A stretch of 64,000 nt of DNA. It comes from Nitrosomonas communis. Its GTDB lineage: Bacteria; Pseudomonadota; Gammaproteobacteria; Burkholderiales; Nitrosomonadaceae. The notes under the pieces are model-generated. The model did not search any database. It was not told the DNA's origin and was given only the letters and a program-made list of their open reading frames with translations. This document shows positions 8,214-17,503 of the stretch, piece by piece. The stretch lies in assembly GCF_900114745.1 (NCBI RefSeq), contig NZ_FOUB01000018.1, positions 1 to 64,000 on the forward strand. The letters are read 5' to 3'. Within the stretch, counting starts at the first letter, position 1. Every line of letters starts with the position of its first letter. A program made the position numbers and the translations under genes.

Positions 8214-8543
8214 ATGAAAACAATGACATCAGAAAATATCTCAGGCTCACTTTCCGGCCCTTTGCTTGCCTTGGCTCTCCTAACAGCGGGATGTACACCC
8301 ATCACCCCGCGTTGGGATGCACACTTTGGTGAAGCAGTCGATATTGCCAAAGCACAGCAAACTATTAATCCGGAAGCCTCACTCAATACTGAGCCTGTCA
8401 TGGGCGTCGATGGGCAGGCTGGCGATGCCATCTTTGATAGCTACCGTAATTCGTTCAGAAACCCACAACTGTCACCGCGAGGAGTTCCCTCATCTTTAAG
8501 CTCCGGCGGAGGTGGCGGCGGTCAGCGCGGCAATGGCAATTAG
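8214..8543 (+). CDS. Small Tad-locus lipoprotein
   Basis: A 109-residue predicted lipoprotein: hydrophobic leader LSGPLLALALLTAGC with a lipobox at AGC. The mature part has RWDAHFGEAVDIAKAQQTINPEA and a later DGQAGDAIFDSY segment, a pattern I know from short proteins encoded next to CpaC in Tad loci and sometimes labelled pilus assembly protein or CpaD-like. The C-terminus is a glycine-rich tail. It probably sits in the outer membrane with the secretin, perhaps as a pilotin-like partner. That role is inferred from position. Confidence 0.7.
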   Translation: MKTMTSENISGSLSGPLLALALLTAGCTPITPRWDAHFGEAVDIAKAQQTINPEASLNTEPVMGVDGQAGDAIFDSYRNSFRNPQLSPRGVPSSLSSGGGGGGQRGNGN

Positions 8544-8587
8544 GCCCTGGATCAGGATTAGCAGGAAATTTACGAGGATAACAACTG

Positions 8588-9865
8588 ATGAATAACTGTT
8601 CAAATAGATTACCCCTTAGCTTGAACAATCGATTTCCCCAGAAGGAAACAGGTGCCGCCGCTATCATCGTAGCTCTGTCACTGGCCGCACTGGTCGGCTT
8701 TGTTGGGCTGGCACTCGATCTGGGCAAGCTGTTTGTCGCCAAGACCGAGCTGCAAAACAGCGCAGACGCCTGTGCATTGGCTGCAGCACGTGAATTAACA
8801 AGCGCCAATACCAATCAGCTCGTGCTAGCTGAGGCAGCGGGTGTGACCACTGGCGAGAACCACGAGGTACTCTTCCAGAAGGAACAGATTACCATCCGCA
8901 GCGTAACATTCAGTGAAACTTTGACAGGAGGCTATCAGACCGCTTTTACTGGCCCCGGGGCGATCAATATGCGTTATGCACAATGTGAAGCTAGTCGCAC
9001 AGGTATCGCCAACTGGTTCATCCAAGTACTGAATCTTCTACCTGGTGTTGATATTGATGACCAAACGGTAGCCGCAAGTGCAGTCGCCACCCTCTGGCCA
9101 TCACAGATTACCTCTTGCGCTCTCCCTATAGGCGTCTGTAGCAACAGTGTATCTACAGGCACTCCGGTGGGAACATGGCTAGAAAGTGTGTTGGGACCAG
9201 CGGGGAGTACAACCGAAGGTAATCTGACAGGAAATTTTGTATGGGTGGATTATACCCCGCCTGCAGGCGGTGCCTCCGAATTGGCCGGGCAATTAACAGG
9301 CCCCGGTGTGTGCAGCCTCCCGACTACAGGAACTGAAGTTGGCGAAGCAGGCGTCAAGTCCTCTCTAGCCAATGACTGGAACAGCCGTTTTGGGATATAT
9401 CAAGGTAACGTCAAAGCAGGTGATTCGATACCTGATTATAGCGGCTACGCCTATACTGAAATTAACTGGTTTTCCAAATCCAATGCATTCGCTGATTTTC
9501 AGGATCAAAGAGGAAACAACTCACCCTACCAAGGAGATGCCAATACAGGATTGAAAATAAATGGCACGATTGAAAATGCCTCTTATCTCAAGGCAAATGG
9601 TGAAGATCGCAGATTAGCTACCGTACCTATAATTGATTGCAGTGGTTTCGTGAGTGGTTCCACAGCACCTGTTAATGAATGGGCATGTATTTTGATGCTC
9701 CACCCAATCAATAACGCTCAAGGTGGCAACACCCAAACAGGTTCAACTAGAATGTTTGTCGAATATCTGGGCCGATCAAACGATCCCAACAGCCCCTGCG
9801 CCACCAATGGTGTACCAGGAGGAGCCAATGCTGCAGGGCCGTTAGTTCCAACTTTAGTGAGGTAA
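8588..9865 (+). CDS. TadG-like putative Flp pilus-associated protein
   Basis: A 425-residue protein with a basic N-terminus, then GAAAIIVALSLAALVGFVGL and ALDLGKLFVAKTELQNSADA, the N-terminal signature of TadG/TadE-G-like pilus-assembly proteins anchored in the inner membrane. The rest (about 60-425) is an extracytoplasmic domain rich in Thr, Ser, Gly and Asn with several cysteines (for example CALPIGVCS), suited to a surface or periplasmic role. No von Willebrand factor A motif was recognised. It lies between the lipoprotein gene and two TadE-like genes, with a 4-bp gap to the next. Confidence 0.85.
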   Translation: MNNCSNRLPLSLNNRFPQKETGAAAIIVALSLAALVGFVGLALDLGKLFVAKTELQNSADACALAAARELTSANTNQLVLAEAAGVTTGENHEVLFQKEQITIRSVTFSETLTGGYQTAFTGPGAINMRYAQCEASRTGIANWFIQVLNLLPGVDIDDQTVAASAVATLWPSQITSCALPIGVCSNSVSTGTPVGTWLESVLGPAGSTTEGNLTGNFVWVDYTPPAGGASELAGQLTGPGVCSLPTTGTEVGEAGVKSSLANDWNSRFGIYQGNVKAGDSIPDYSGYAYTEINWFSKSNAFADFQDQRGNNSPYQGDANTGLKINGTIENASYLKANGEDRRLATVPIIDCSGFVSGSTAPVNEWACILMLHPINNAQGGNTQTGSTRMFVEYLGRSNDPNSPCATNGVPGGANAAGPLVPTLVR

Positions 9866-9869
9866 ATAT

Positions 9870-10370
9870 ATGAATCAAGTCAGACACACCCTTCAAAAAT
9901 TTCCTGGCAACATGCAGAACATGCATAAAGCGATGCGCGGTGCAGTCGCGGTGGAATTTGCGCTGGTATTGATTCCGCTACTGATGCTCGCACTGGGAGC
10001 AGCAGAATTTGGCCGGGCAATCTATCAATATAACACGCTCGTCAAAGCAGCCCGTGATTCGGTACGGTATCTTTCGCTCTACAACCCCTCATCGACCAAC
10101 TATACCCAGGCTCAAACTGAAGCCAAATGCCTCGCGGTATACGGCAATAGCGAGTGCACCGGGCAGACCCTCGCCCCCGGATTGGCTACCAGTATGGTAA
10201 ATATCAACCCTATCAATACTACAACGGCAGAAGGTACACCGATTACACTCGTGGAAGTAAGCATTACTGGATACACCTTTAACTTTATATTAGATCCGCG
10301 CACATTTCTTGGTGGAGGCGAGGGATCGATCACATTTGACGACATAACGGCAACGATGAGGCAATCATGA
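9870..10370 (+). CDS. TadE-like pseudopilin
   Basis: A 166-residue TadE-family protein. The hallmark is RGAVAVEFALVLIPLLMLAL, with the conserved Glu in the hydrophobic segment, followed by GAAEFGRAIYQYNTLVKAARD. TadE proteins are processed by the TadV/CpaA peptidase and are needed for pilus formation. A cysteine pair (KCLAVYGNSEC) may form a disulfide in the periplasmic domain. Its stop overlaps the start of the next TadE-like gene by 4 bases, showing translational coupling. Confidence 0.9.
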   Translation: MNQVRHTLQKFPGNMQNMHKAMRGAVAVEFALVLIPLLMLALGAAEFGRAIYQYNTLVKAARDSVRYLSLYNPSSTNYTQAQTEAKCLAVYGNSECTGQTLAPGLATSMVNINPINTTTAEGTPITLVEVSITGYTFNFILDPRTFLGGGEGSITFDDITATMRQS

Positions 10371-10819
10371 AAGCTAACGAACAATTTAATAGAAGATCTG
10401 CATCGATTAATCGCTTTAATCAACGCGGTGTAGCTGCCGTTGAGTTTGCTCTGATCGCTTCCATTCTATTTACAGTACTGATTGGTGCCATGGAAATGAG
10501 CCGGGTGCTGTTTTACTGGAATTCCGCTACGGAAGCAACGCGGTTGGGTGCACGTCTGGCAGTCGTGTGTAACCAGGATGCAGCCGCTATTAAAACAAAA
10601 ATGCAAGCTATGCTAGGCGTGCTGGGATCCAGCAATATCACCGTCGATTATTTACCCAGCGGCTGTGACAGTAATACCTGCACTTCAATCACTGTCGGTA
10701 TCACCGGCTTAACAGTATCCACCGTGATTCCATTTGTGCCATTAAATATTAGTATGCCGTCGTTTAGCACGACGCTTCCGCGTGAAAGTATGGATAGCGT
10801 CAATCCGGATTGCGCCTAA
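10367..10819 (+). CDS. TadE/TadF-like pseudopilin
   Basis: A 150-residue second TadE-family protein with the signature RGVAAVEFALIASILFTVLI and the following EMSRVLFYWNSATEATRLGA. The C-terminal domain has Cys residues (VVCNQDA, SGCDSNTCTS, PDCA), probably paired in the periplasm. Its ATG overlaps the stop of the preceding gene. By position it corresponds to TadF or a second TadE. The 233 bp to cpaE show no further gene. Confidence 0.9.
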   Translation: MKANEQFNRRSASINRFNQRGVAAVEFALIASILFTVLIGAMEMSRVLFYWNSATEATRLGARLAVVCNQDAAAIKTKMQAMLGVLGSSNITVDYLPSGCDSNTCTSITVGITGLTVSTVIPFVPLNISMPSFSTTLPRESMDSVNPDCA

Positions 10820-11052
10820 CTCATTATGAATAAACCTATTTCCAAATCACCGCTAGACCATTTAGGCAGAATTCTTATTGTGCGCATTAAGCTTTCCGAA
10901 CCACCTGATCGAATTAAGAGCGGATTTCAACAAACTCAAGCAAAACGCTGTAACGATGCAAACGATAAGTATGACAAGGTCAAATCGACATAAAAATTTG
11001 GAAAGGCAAAACATCTGTATCAGCATACACAGAACATAAAAGGAGTAGGCAA

Positions 11053-12213
11053 ATGAAAATCGCAACCATCTCACAAGATCAACAATGTTTGAGTGATATC
11101 CAGAAATATTTGGCGCAATCCAACATGCCACAGCCATTGGTAGCGATAACGGGAGGTGCGCAACAAATTCCGGCTGTGATCGAACAAATCCATCCGGATC
11201 TACTGCTACTGGAAGGCATTCGTCTTGATTCAGGGGAGCAGCAGATCCTGAGTCAGGTCACTTCCCGCTTTCCTGATTTGGGCGTAATTGTGCTATGCCC
11301 GCCCCAACCGCAGGAATTCCTGCTGGAAGCCATGCGTGTAGGTGTGCGGGAGGTCGTCCCTACTCCTTTAACCCAAAGTGTGCTGACCAACGCAGTCGAG
11401 CGCTTCCAACAAAGAATGATGCTCGCCAAAATGCCAATGCATGAGAGCAAAATAGTGGCATTTATCCCCTGCAAGGGAGGTAGTGGCGCGACCTTTCTTG
11501 CGAGCAATATTGCTTATAACCTGGCGTCAGAGGAAAACAAGCGGGTCATTCTGCTCGATTTCAACTTGCAGTTTGGTGATGCTTCCCTGTTCATACACGA
11601 GGCGACATCTACTACGAACATTGCTGATGTGACCCGGCAAATCCAGCGGCTGGATGGCTCATTTCTCTCTTCCAGCTCGATTCAGGTCCTGCCTAATTTC
11701 GATATGCTACCTGCACCGGATGAGCCCGAGAAAGCGGCCGAAATAAAACCGGAGCATATCAAACCTTTGCTTGAAGTAGCTAAAAAACACTACGATTTTG
11801 TGATTCTGGATATCGGGCGTTTGTTCGATGCTATTTCGATTCAGTGCCTGGATCAGGCTGACCTGATTTTTCCGATCTTACAGCAGACATTACCTTTCGT
11901 CCGTGATGCAAAACGCATCATCGGTACCTTCAACTCGTTAGGCTATTCCCCTGACAAAATCCGGCTGATCTTAAATCGCTATGGTAAAAAAGATGATATT
12001 ACCCTGGATGATGTGGCTAGCACACTGCAGCAGGAAGTGTATAAAGTCATTCCCAACGACTATAAAGTTGTCGCTGAATCGGTTAATCAAGGCATACCAG
12101 TTAGCAAATTGGCACGGCGCAGTGCAGTTGCAAAATCATTACAGGAAATCACGCAGGAACTCACAAAAAATCATGCGCATAACGGACTACTAAAAAAACT
12201 CTTTTCTTTTTAG
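11053..12213 (+). CDS. cpaE: Flp pilus assembly protein CpaE/TadZ
   Basis: A 386-residue cytoplasmic protein with an atypical receiver domain (about 1-115) and a MinD/ParA-type ATPase domain (about 130-370). TadZ/CpaE proteins localise the Tad machinery to the cell pole. The P-loop is CKGGSGATFLASN: the signature lysine before GG is present but the second lysine of the usual KGGxGKT is replaced by Ala, a change common in this family and expected to weaken ATP hydrolysis. The Walker-B-like strands VILLDFNLQFGD and FVILDIGR are present. The AAAGGAGTAGGC ribosome site supports the start. Confidence 0.92.
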   Translation: MKIATISQDQQCLSDIQKYLAQSNMPQPLVAITGGAQQIPAVIEQIHPDLLLLEGIRLDSGEQQILSQVTSRFPDLGVIVLCPPQPQEFLLEAMRVGVREVVPTPLTQSVLTNAVERFQQRMMLAKMPMHESKIVAFIPCKGGSGATFLASNIAYNLASEENKRVILLDFNLQFGDASLFIHEATSTTNIADVTRQIQRLDGSFLSSSSIQVLPNFDMLPAPDEPEKAAEIKPEHIKPLLEVAKKHYDFVILDIGRLFDAISIQCLDQADLIFPILQQTLPFVRDAKRIIGTFNSLGYSPDKIRLILNRYGKKDDITLDDVASTLQQEVYKVIPNDYKVVAESVNQGIPVSKLARRSAVAKSLQEITQELTKNHAHNGLLKKLFSF

Positions 12214-12270
12214 CGCTGAAACAACACATCCCATGGCAAATCATTCACCAATATTTAGGGAACACATATC

Positions 12271-13650
12271 ATGTCAATACGAGATCGTCTTCAAGGAATA
12301 ATAGCAAACAGCAACGCAGCACCAAATCAGGTTGTTGCCATGGCCGTCAATAATAACCGTACGGTTTCACACGAAAGCTTGGCCTACCATGAATTGAAAT
12401 CCCGCATCCATGAAGAACTGCTCAATCGGATGGATCTAGCTGTTATGGAAAATTTGCCGCAAGACCGCTTATTGGCAGAAATCAAGGCTCTGGTGGAACG
12501 GCTACTGATCGAGGAGCGCACTCCGATCAATGACACCGAGCGTCAGCGTATCATTCAGGATATTCAACACGAAATACTTGGACTCGGGCCACTCGAACCG
12601 TTGTTGGCAGATCCCACCATCTCAGATATTCTGATCAATACGCATCGCCAGATCTATGTCGAGCGCCGCGGGAAGCTGGAAATCACCGATATCCATTTTG
12701 CCAACGAAAATCATTTAAGAAAAATTATTGACCGCATTGTTTCTCGGGTTGGGCGTAGGGTGGATGAGTCAAGCCCAATGGTCGATGCCCGGTTGCCAGA
12801 TGGTTCACGGGTCAACGCGATTATTCCGCCGCTGGCTCTTGATGGTTCCCTGGTCTCGATCCGTCGCTTTGCTGTGGTTCCTCTCAAAGTGGATGACCTG
12901 ATAAGCTACAAATCAATGACATCCGAAGTGGCTGAAATTATCAGCGGATTAGTTAAGGCAAAATGCAGCATACTGATTTCAGGGGGTACCGGTAGCGGCA
13001 AAACGACATTGCTCAATATCATGTCCAGTTTTATCCCCACCTCCGAACGTATCATTACGATCGAAGATGCCGCCGAGCTGCAATTACAGCAGCCGCATGT
13101 GGTCCGACTGGAAACACGCCCGCCAAACGTAGAAGGCAAGGGTGAAGTCTCCCAGCGTTCACTGGTGCGAAATAGCCTGCGAATGCGCCCTGACCGGGTC
13201 ATCATCGGTGAAGTACGTGGTGCGGAAGCAGTCGATATGCTGCAAGCTATGAATACCGGTCATGAAGGCTCCATGGCAACGGTTCATGCTAATACCCCCC
13301 GCGATGCGCTGAGCCGGGTCGAAAATATGGTTGGAATGGCTGGACTTAATTTACCGCCCAAGGCAGTCCGTCAACAAATCAGTTCCGCGATCGTTGCAGT
13401 CATCCAAGTCTCCCGTCTACCGGATGGCAAACGCAAAATCCTAAGCATTCAGGAAATTACCGGTATGGAGGGTGATGTCATCACCATGCAGGAAATCTAC
13501 ACATTCGAGCAAACAGGTGTAGCAGCAGATGGAACCGTGCTGGGGCATTTCCGTGCAACGGGGATCCGTCCAAAGTTTGCTGATCGTTTACGTGTATATG
13601 GTGTAGCTTTGCGGGATGACCTGTTCGATCCTACTAAAAGATACGAATAA
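12271..13650 (+). CDS. cpaF: Flp pilus secretion ATPase CpaF/TadA
   Basis: A 459-residue type II/IV secretion-type ATPase that powers Flp pilus assembly from the cytoplasmic face. It has an N-terminal helical domain (about 1-130) and a RecA-like core. The Walker A motif [11 protein letters not shown] lies near residue 240, a Walker B-like [14 protein letters not shown] near 305, and the His box [15 protein letters not shown] near 335. All key residues look intact and length is normal. It lies between cpaE (57-bp gap) and tadB (9-bp gap), in the standard Tad order. Confidence 0.96.
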   Translation: MSIRDRLQGIIANSNAAPNQVVAMAVNNNRTVSHESLAYHELKSRIHEELLNRMDLAVMENLPQDRLLAEIKALVERLLIEERTPINDTERQRIIQDIQHEILGLGPLEPLLADPTISDILINTHRQIYVERRGKLEITDIHFANENHLRKIIDRIVSRVGRRVDESSPMVDARLPDGSRVNAIIPPLALDGSLVSIRRFAVVPLKVDDLISYKSMTSEVAEIISGLVKAKCSILISGGTGSGKTTLLNIMSSFIPTSERIITIEDAAELQLQQPHVVRLETRPPNVEGKGEVSQRSLVRNSLRMRPDRVIIGEVRGAEAVDMLQAMNTGHEGSMATVHANTPRDALSRVENMVGMAGLNLPPKAVRQQISSAIVAVIQVSRLPDGKRKILSIQEITGMEGDVITMQEIYTFEQTGVAADGTVLGHFRATGIRPKFADRLRVYGVALRDDLFDPTKRYE

Positions 13651-13659
13651 GGAGCGAAT

Positions 13660-14634
13660 ATGGATTACCTTTATTATTTATTCATAGCACTGGCTTTTCT
13701 TGCAGTCGTACTGATGCTCGAAGGAGGTTATTTCGCTTGGCGCTCGAACCAGGGGCCCGAGGCAAAACGCATCCAGAAACGATTACAGCAAATTTCAGCT
13801 GGCTGGAGCGGTAAAGAAAATACAACCCTGCTCAAGCAACGCTTATTGAGCAACTCCCCTCCCCTACAAAGACTGCTGCTGAAATTACCGCGCATGCATA
13901 GCCTCGATAAACTGTTGCTACAATCCGGACTGCCGATGATGATGTCACAATTTCTGACTTACAGCGCTATGAGCAGTCTGGGGAGTATGGCAATTGCTGC
14001 ATTGCTGAACTGGCCATTTCTAGTCATGTTGCTATGCGCAGTAGGTGGCGCCCTGATTCCCTATTTCTATGTATGCAGAGCCAAACGTAAGCGTCTAAAT
14101 TTAATCGAACAGCAATTGCCGGAAACTATCGACCTTATGTCGCGTGCCTTGAAGGCAGGGCATGCCTTTCCGGGTGCGTTACAAATGGCCGCGACTGAGG
14201 GCGTTGAACCTTCTGCTACCGAATTTCGTTTGGTATTTGATGAAATTAATTTCGGTGTTCCCGCGCAGAATGCCCTGATCAATCTTGCCGCACGCGTACC
14301 CATCACTGATTTGCGTTACTTTGTCATAGCTGTGCTTATTCAGCGCGAAAGTGGCGGTAACCTGACGGAATTACTCGACACAATCAGTGGATTGATTCGT
14401 GCAAGACTCAAATTATTAGGCCAAATTCGCGTTCTGTCTGCTGAAGGAAGATTATCTGCCTGGATCCTTTGCAGTCTGCCATTTGCAGTCGGGCTTGTAA
14501 TGAACCTCGTCAATCCCGGTTTTATGGATCCATTATGGACAGATCCAGCTGGGCATAAGCTCGTTGCAGCCGCGGGTATAATGATGCTACTCGGTATTTA
14601 TGCCATGTCACGCATTATCAAGATTCGCGTATAA
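13660..14634 (+). CDS. tadB: Flp pilus inner-membrane platform protein TadB
   Basis: A 324-residue GspF-like platform protein with an N-terminal membrane segment, a pair of hydrophobic segments near 105-145, the cytoplasmic T2SSF domain (LPETIDLMSRALKAGHAFPG to about 270) and two C-terminal membrane segments. It works with TadC and the ATPase CpaF in the inner membrane. The ATG is preceded by AAGGAGCGAAT, 9 bp after cpaF. Length and topology are normal. Confidence 0.93.
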   Translation: MDYLYYLFIALAFLAVVLMLEGGYFAWRSNQGPEAKRIQKRLQQISAGWSGKENTTLLKQRLLSNSPPLQRLLLKLPRMHSLDKLLLQSGLPMMMSQFLTYSAMSSLGSMAIAALLNWPFLVMLLCAVGGALIPYFYVCRAKRKRLNLIEQQLPETIDLMSRALKAGHAFPGALQMAATEGVEPSATEFRLVFDEINFGVPAQNALINLAARVPITDLRYFVIAVLIQRESGGNLTELLDTISGLIRARLKLLGQIRVLSAEGRLSAWILCSLPFAVGLVMNLVNPGFMDPLWTDPAGHKLVAAAGIMMLLGIYAMSRIIKIRV

Positions 14635-14718
14635 GCCGCGTTGTGTAGATAAATAAAATTTAAAATTAATATGATTTAGCTGCTCTTTAATTTTCATTAG
14701 TTCTAGAGGTAACAAATT

Positions 14719-15669
14719 ATGATTTCTGCACAAACCGCTTTTTTGATTATGATTTTTCTGGCAGTTGCTGGTATTGCTTACGCCATGATGCTCGTATTCT
14801 CACCTCGCGCGACCAGTACGCGCCTGAAACAAATCGCTGCAAAGGATAGCGTACTGGATGACAATAAAGCAGATGAGGCGTGGAAAGAAAAGGTTATAAA
14901 ATTATCAAAACCTTTGGCAAAACTTGCATTGCCTGAGGAGGACTGGGAAAAATCTGCTTTACGAGCCCGTTTTATTCATGCTGGCTATCGATCCAACGGT
15001 GCACCCTACATTTACTTTGCCATTAAGGCATTACTCGCTCTGGTATTTCCCGGAATCTTTTTACTTGCAGCAGGTATTGGTAAATTACAGTTAAGCATGG
15101 AAGTAGCTGCAATGGTGCTGCTGGTGCTTGCATCTATAGGCTATTATTTACCCAATGTAATATTGGCACGTAAAATATTTGTGCGTCAGCGCGAACTGTT
15201 TGAAAGCTTTCCTGACGCGATTGATCTCATGACTGTATGTGTCGAAGCTGGGCTAGGGCTGGATGCTGCTCTGGCCAAAGTGGGAGAAGAAATAAAGCTG
15301 AGCAGTAAAATTCTGGCTGATGAAATTTTTCTTGTGGGTCTGGAATTGCGCGCTGGCGCATCCAGGGAAAAAGCACTACGCAATCTTGCCCTGCGAACTG
15401 GAGTAGAGGAAATTGAAGCTTTGGTCGCTATGCTCGTTCAAGCCGACCGCTTTGGAACAAGCACAGCTGCTTCCTTGCGTGTGTACTCAGATACCTTGCG
15501 TACTAAACGTCGTTTACGTGCAGAAGAAGCAGCTGCGAAAATTGCTCTAAAATTGCTGTTTCCACTTATTTTCTTCATTTTTCCTTCTCTGCTAGTTGTA
15601 CTCATGGGACCTGCCATGATCAACATCTATAGTATTTTGCTACCTACCATGGGTGGCACAGGCCAATAA
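14719..15669 (+). CDS. tadC: Flp pilus inner-membrane platform protein TadC
   Basis: A 316-residue second GspF-like platform protein, homologous to TadB. It has an N-terminal membrane helix, hydrophobic segments around 100-150, the T2SSF domain (ESFPDAIDLMTVCVEAGLGL) and C-terminal membrane helices (LLFPLIFFIFPSLLVVLMGP). It pairs with TadB. The 84 bp between tadB and tadC contain no gene. The ribosome site is weak (TAGAGGTAACAA), and the next gene follows after 12 bp. Confidence 0.93.
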   Translation: MISAQTAFLIMIFLAVAGIAYAMMLVFSPRATSTRLKQIAAKDSVLDDNKADEAWKEKVIKLSKPLAKLALPEEDWEKSALRARFIHAGYRSNGAPYIYFAIKALLALVFPGIFLLAAGIGKLQLSMEVAAMVLLVLASIGYYLPNVILARKIFVRQRELFESFPDAIDLMTVCVEAGLGLDAALAKVGEEIKLSSKILADEIFLVGLELRAGASREKALRNLALRTGVEEIEALVAMLVQADRFGTSTAASLRVYSDTLRTKRRLRAEEAAAKIALKLLFPLIFFIFPSLLVVLMGPAMINIYSILLPTMGGTGQ

Positions 15670-15681
15670 AGGAGATTTTTC

Positions 15682-16191
15682 GTGTTCAATTTTAAACAAC
15701 TTTTATGGATACTTACCTGCATCTTTCTGTTGGCAGGTTGCGCCACTCAACCTGGCAAGAACAAAATGGGATCAACAAGTAGTGATACAAAAGAAAGCGC
15801 TCAGATCACCCATGATCTTGAAACAATGTATCAATTAGGGCGCAAATATCAGGATGAGGCCCGGTTCCCAGAAGCCATCACTACCTATGAAAATATTCTG
15901 TCAATCAACCCTAATTATGCTGAAGCACATAATGGGCTCGGTGTTATTTATTCTATCCAGGGAAAATTTGAACCAGCGCTACAACATCTGCAGAGAGCAG
16001 TTGCTTTAGCGCCACTGGCATCTCATTTACGTAATAATCTGGGTTATACCTATTTTTTGCTGGGGCGCAAACCTGAAGCCATCAGTGAGTTTGAGCAAGC
16101 GTTGCGATTAGATCCCGGAAACGAAAAGGCACGTGCCAATCTAGCTGCCATTCATAGCAAGGCGGATACGACGGATACTACAGGAGAATAA
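15682..16191 (+). CDS. tadD: TadD-like TPR lipoprotein
   Basis: A 169-residue lipoprotein with leader ending in FLLAGC and about three TPR units (from about 48 to 160, for example NPNYAEAHNGLGVIYSIQGK). TadD is an outer-membrane pilotin-like TPR lipoprotein needed for secretin assembly. The start is GTG, chosen because AAAGGAGAT stands 6-7 bases upstream. It is directly followed by a second TPR lipoprotein whose repeats closely resemble it, indicating duplication. Confidence 0.88.
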   Translation: MFNFKQLLWILTCIFLLAGCATQPGKNKMGSTSSDTKESAQITHDLETMYQLGRKYQDEARFPEAITTYENILSINPNYAEAHNGLGVIYSIQGKFEPALQHLQRAVALAPLASHLRNNLGYTYFLLGRKPEAISEFEQALRLDPGNEKARANLAAIHSKADTTDTTGE

Positions 16192-17349
16192 ATGATGAGC
16201 ATGAACAAACAAAGGCTTGCATGGGCATTCAGCTGTCTGTCTATATTGACTGGTTGCGCGTCCTTATATTCAAGCAAAGAATACTCAGCACTGCAAATTA
16301 AGCCCGTGATGAATGTACAGCATGCGGATACGAGTGCAGAAAATCTCTATCAAATGGCACGCTATCATCATAGAAAAACCAGTTATGCAACCGCGATCGA
16401 ATTTTATCAGAAAGTACTTGCTGTCAATCCTAATTATATAGAAGCTCACAATGGCTTAGGTGTTATTTACTCCACACAAGGACAGCATCAGTTAGCATTG
16501 GAGCATTTCCAAAAAGCAATCAGTATTGCACCTTCAGCGACCTATCTGTATAACAATCTTGGCTATGCTCATCTTATCCAAGGGCAAAATAGCGAAGCAG
16601 TGGCGGCATTCCAGGAAGCACTTAACTTTGATCCCCACAATTCTAAAGCACGCCAAAATCTGGCTATGGCACAGAAACGCATGGGAATGATAGAGGGAAT
16701 GGCAGTTTTTTCACCTGTAATGAAAAAGCCTGAAGAAATTAGCGCGAGTGTCCCGCAAAATCTACCCATAAAACAAAATTCCAGTCAGCAGCAACTCGTA
16801 CAAGTCGCCCCCAACGTTTATGAATTCAGAGTCGAGCAGGAAAAACTCCACACAACACCAACAGTAGCACCCGTTTCAAAAGCTGTACCTAAAACAGTTT
16901 CAACCCCCGTTACCGCCTCACCTTCAACCTCATCTATTTATCTGACTCCTCTCACCCATGACCAAGCAGAAAAACCCGCTCCAGAAAATTCTGCCGCTGT
17001 TAAGCAAAATAAACGGATTGAAATCTCAAATGGTAATGGCGTAGCAGGCATGGCCAAAGATATGGCTGCCTTTCTGAAATCATATGGATTTGACAACGCA
17101 CGCCTTACCAATCACCCAACATTCCAGCAGCCCCAAACCGAAATACATTACCACACAGATGCGCATACGCATGCTGTGCGAATCAGTCAACTCATGCCAG
17201 GTCAAGTTAAAATGATTGAAAACAACGAACTACGTGAAGATACCCCTCTAAAAATATTGTTAGGTAAAGATATTGCGAATGAGATGGCTTATTTCACCAA
17301 GCAAGGGAATATTCGGCTTGCTCAAAATATGTTGGCCTTTGCACCCTAG
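16192..17349 (+). CDS. TPR lipoprotein with LytR C-terminal-type domain
   Basis: A 385-residue lipoprotein (lipobox ILTGC) with three TPR units (about 45-165) closely similar to the preceding TadD-like protein. A Pro/Thr/Ser/Val-rich linker (about 210-270) follows, then a C-terminal LytR_C-type domain (RIEISNGNGVAGMAKDMAAF). TPR plus LytR_C proteins occur at the ends of Tad loci. A cell-wall anchoring role is plausible but unproven. The ATG immediately follows the upstream stop; AGGAG inside the previous gene serves as ribosome site. In-frame ATGs at 16195 and 16201 are also possible. Confidence 0.85.
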   Translation: MMSMNKQRLAWAFSCLSILTGCASLYSSKEYSALQIKPVMNVQHADTSAENLYQMARYHHRKTSYATAIEFYQKVLAVNPNYIEAHNGLGVIYSTQGQHQLALEHFQKAISIAPSATYLYNNLGYAHLIQGQNSEAVAAFQEALNFDPHNSKARQNLAMAQKRMGMIEGMAVFSPVMKKPEEISASVPQNLPIKQNSSQQQLVQVAPNVYEFRVEQEKLHTTPTVAPVSKAVPKTVSTPVTASPSTSSIYLTPLTHDQAEKPAPENSAAVKQNKRIEISNGNGVAGMAKDMAAFLKSYGFDNARLTNHPTFQQPQTEIHYHTDAHTHAVRISQLMPGQVKMIENNELREDTPLKILLGKDIANEMAYFTKQGNIRLAQNMLAFAP

Positions 17350-17382
17350 GGTTTCTAGGTGATAACTTAAGCGCGTATCCTT

Positions 17383-17484
17383 ATTCCATTTCTAGATCAA
17401 GAATACGCGAAGGCGAGCCGCAGACAGGTTAAATAATACGGCAAGGTAAAGCCAACAAAATCAGTTTTGATTTAGGAATGGAAT
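17383..17484 (-). repeat. Family A short inverted-repeat element
   Basis: A 102-bp copy in reverse orientation between the converging ends of the Tad locus and corA. It begins ATTCCATTTCTAGATCAAG and ends TTTTGATTTAGGAATGGAAT. It could form a long hairpin in transcripts from either side and serve as the transcription end for both. Confidence 0.9.
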
Positions 17485-17503
17485 TAGTGTCCACTATGAA
17501 AAA

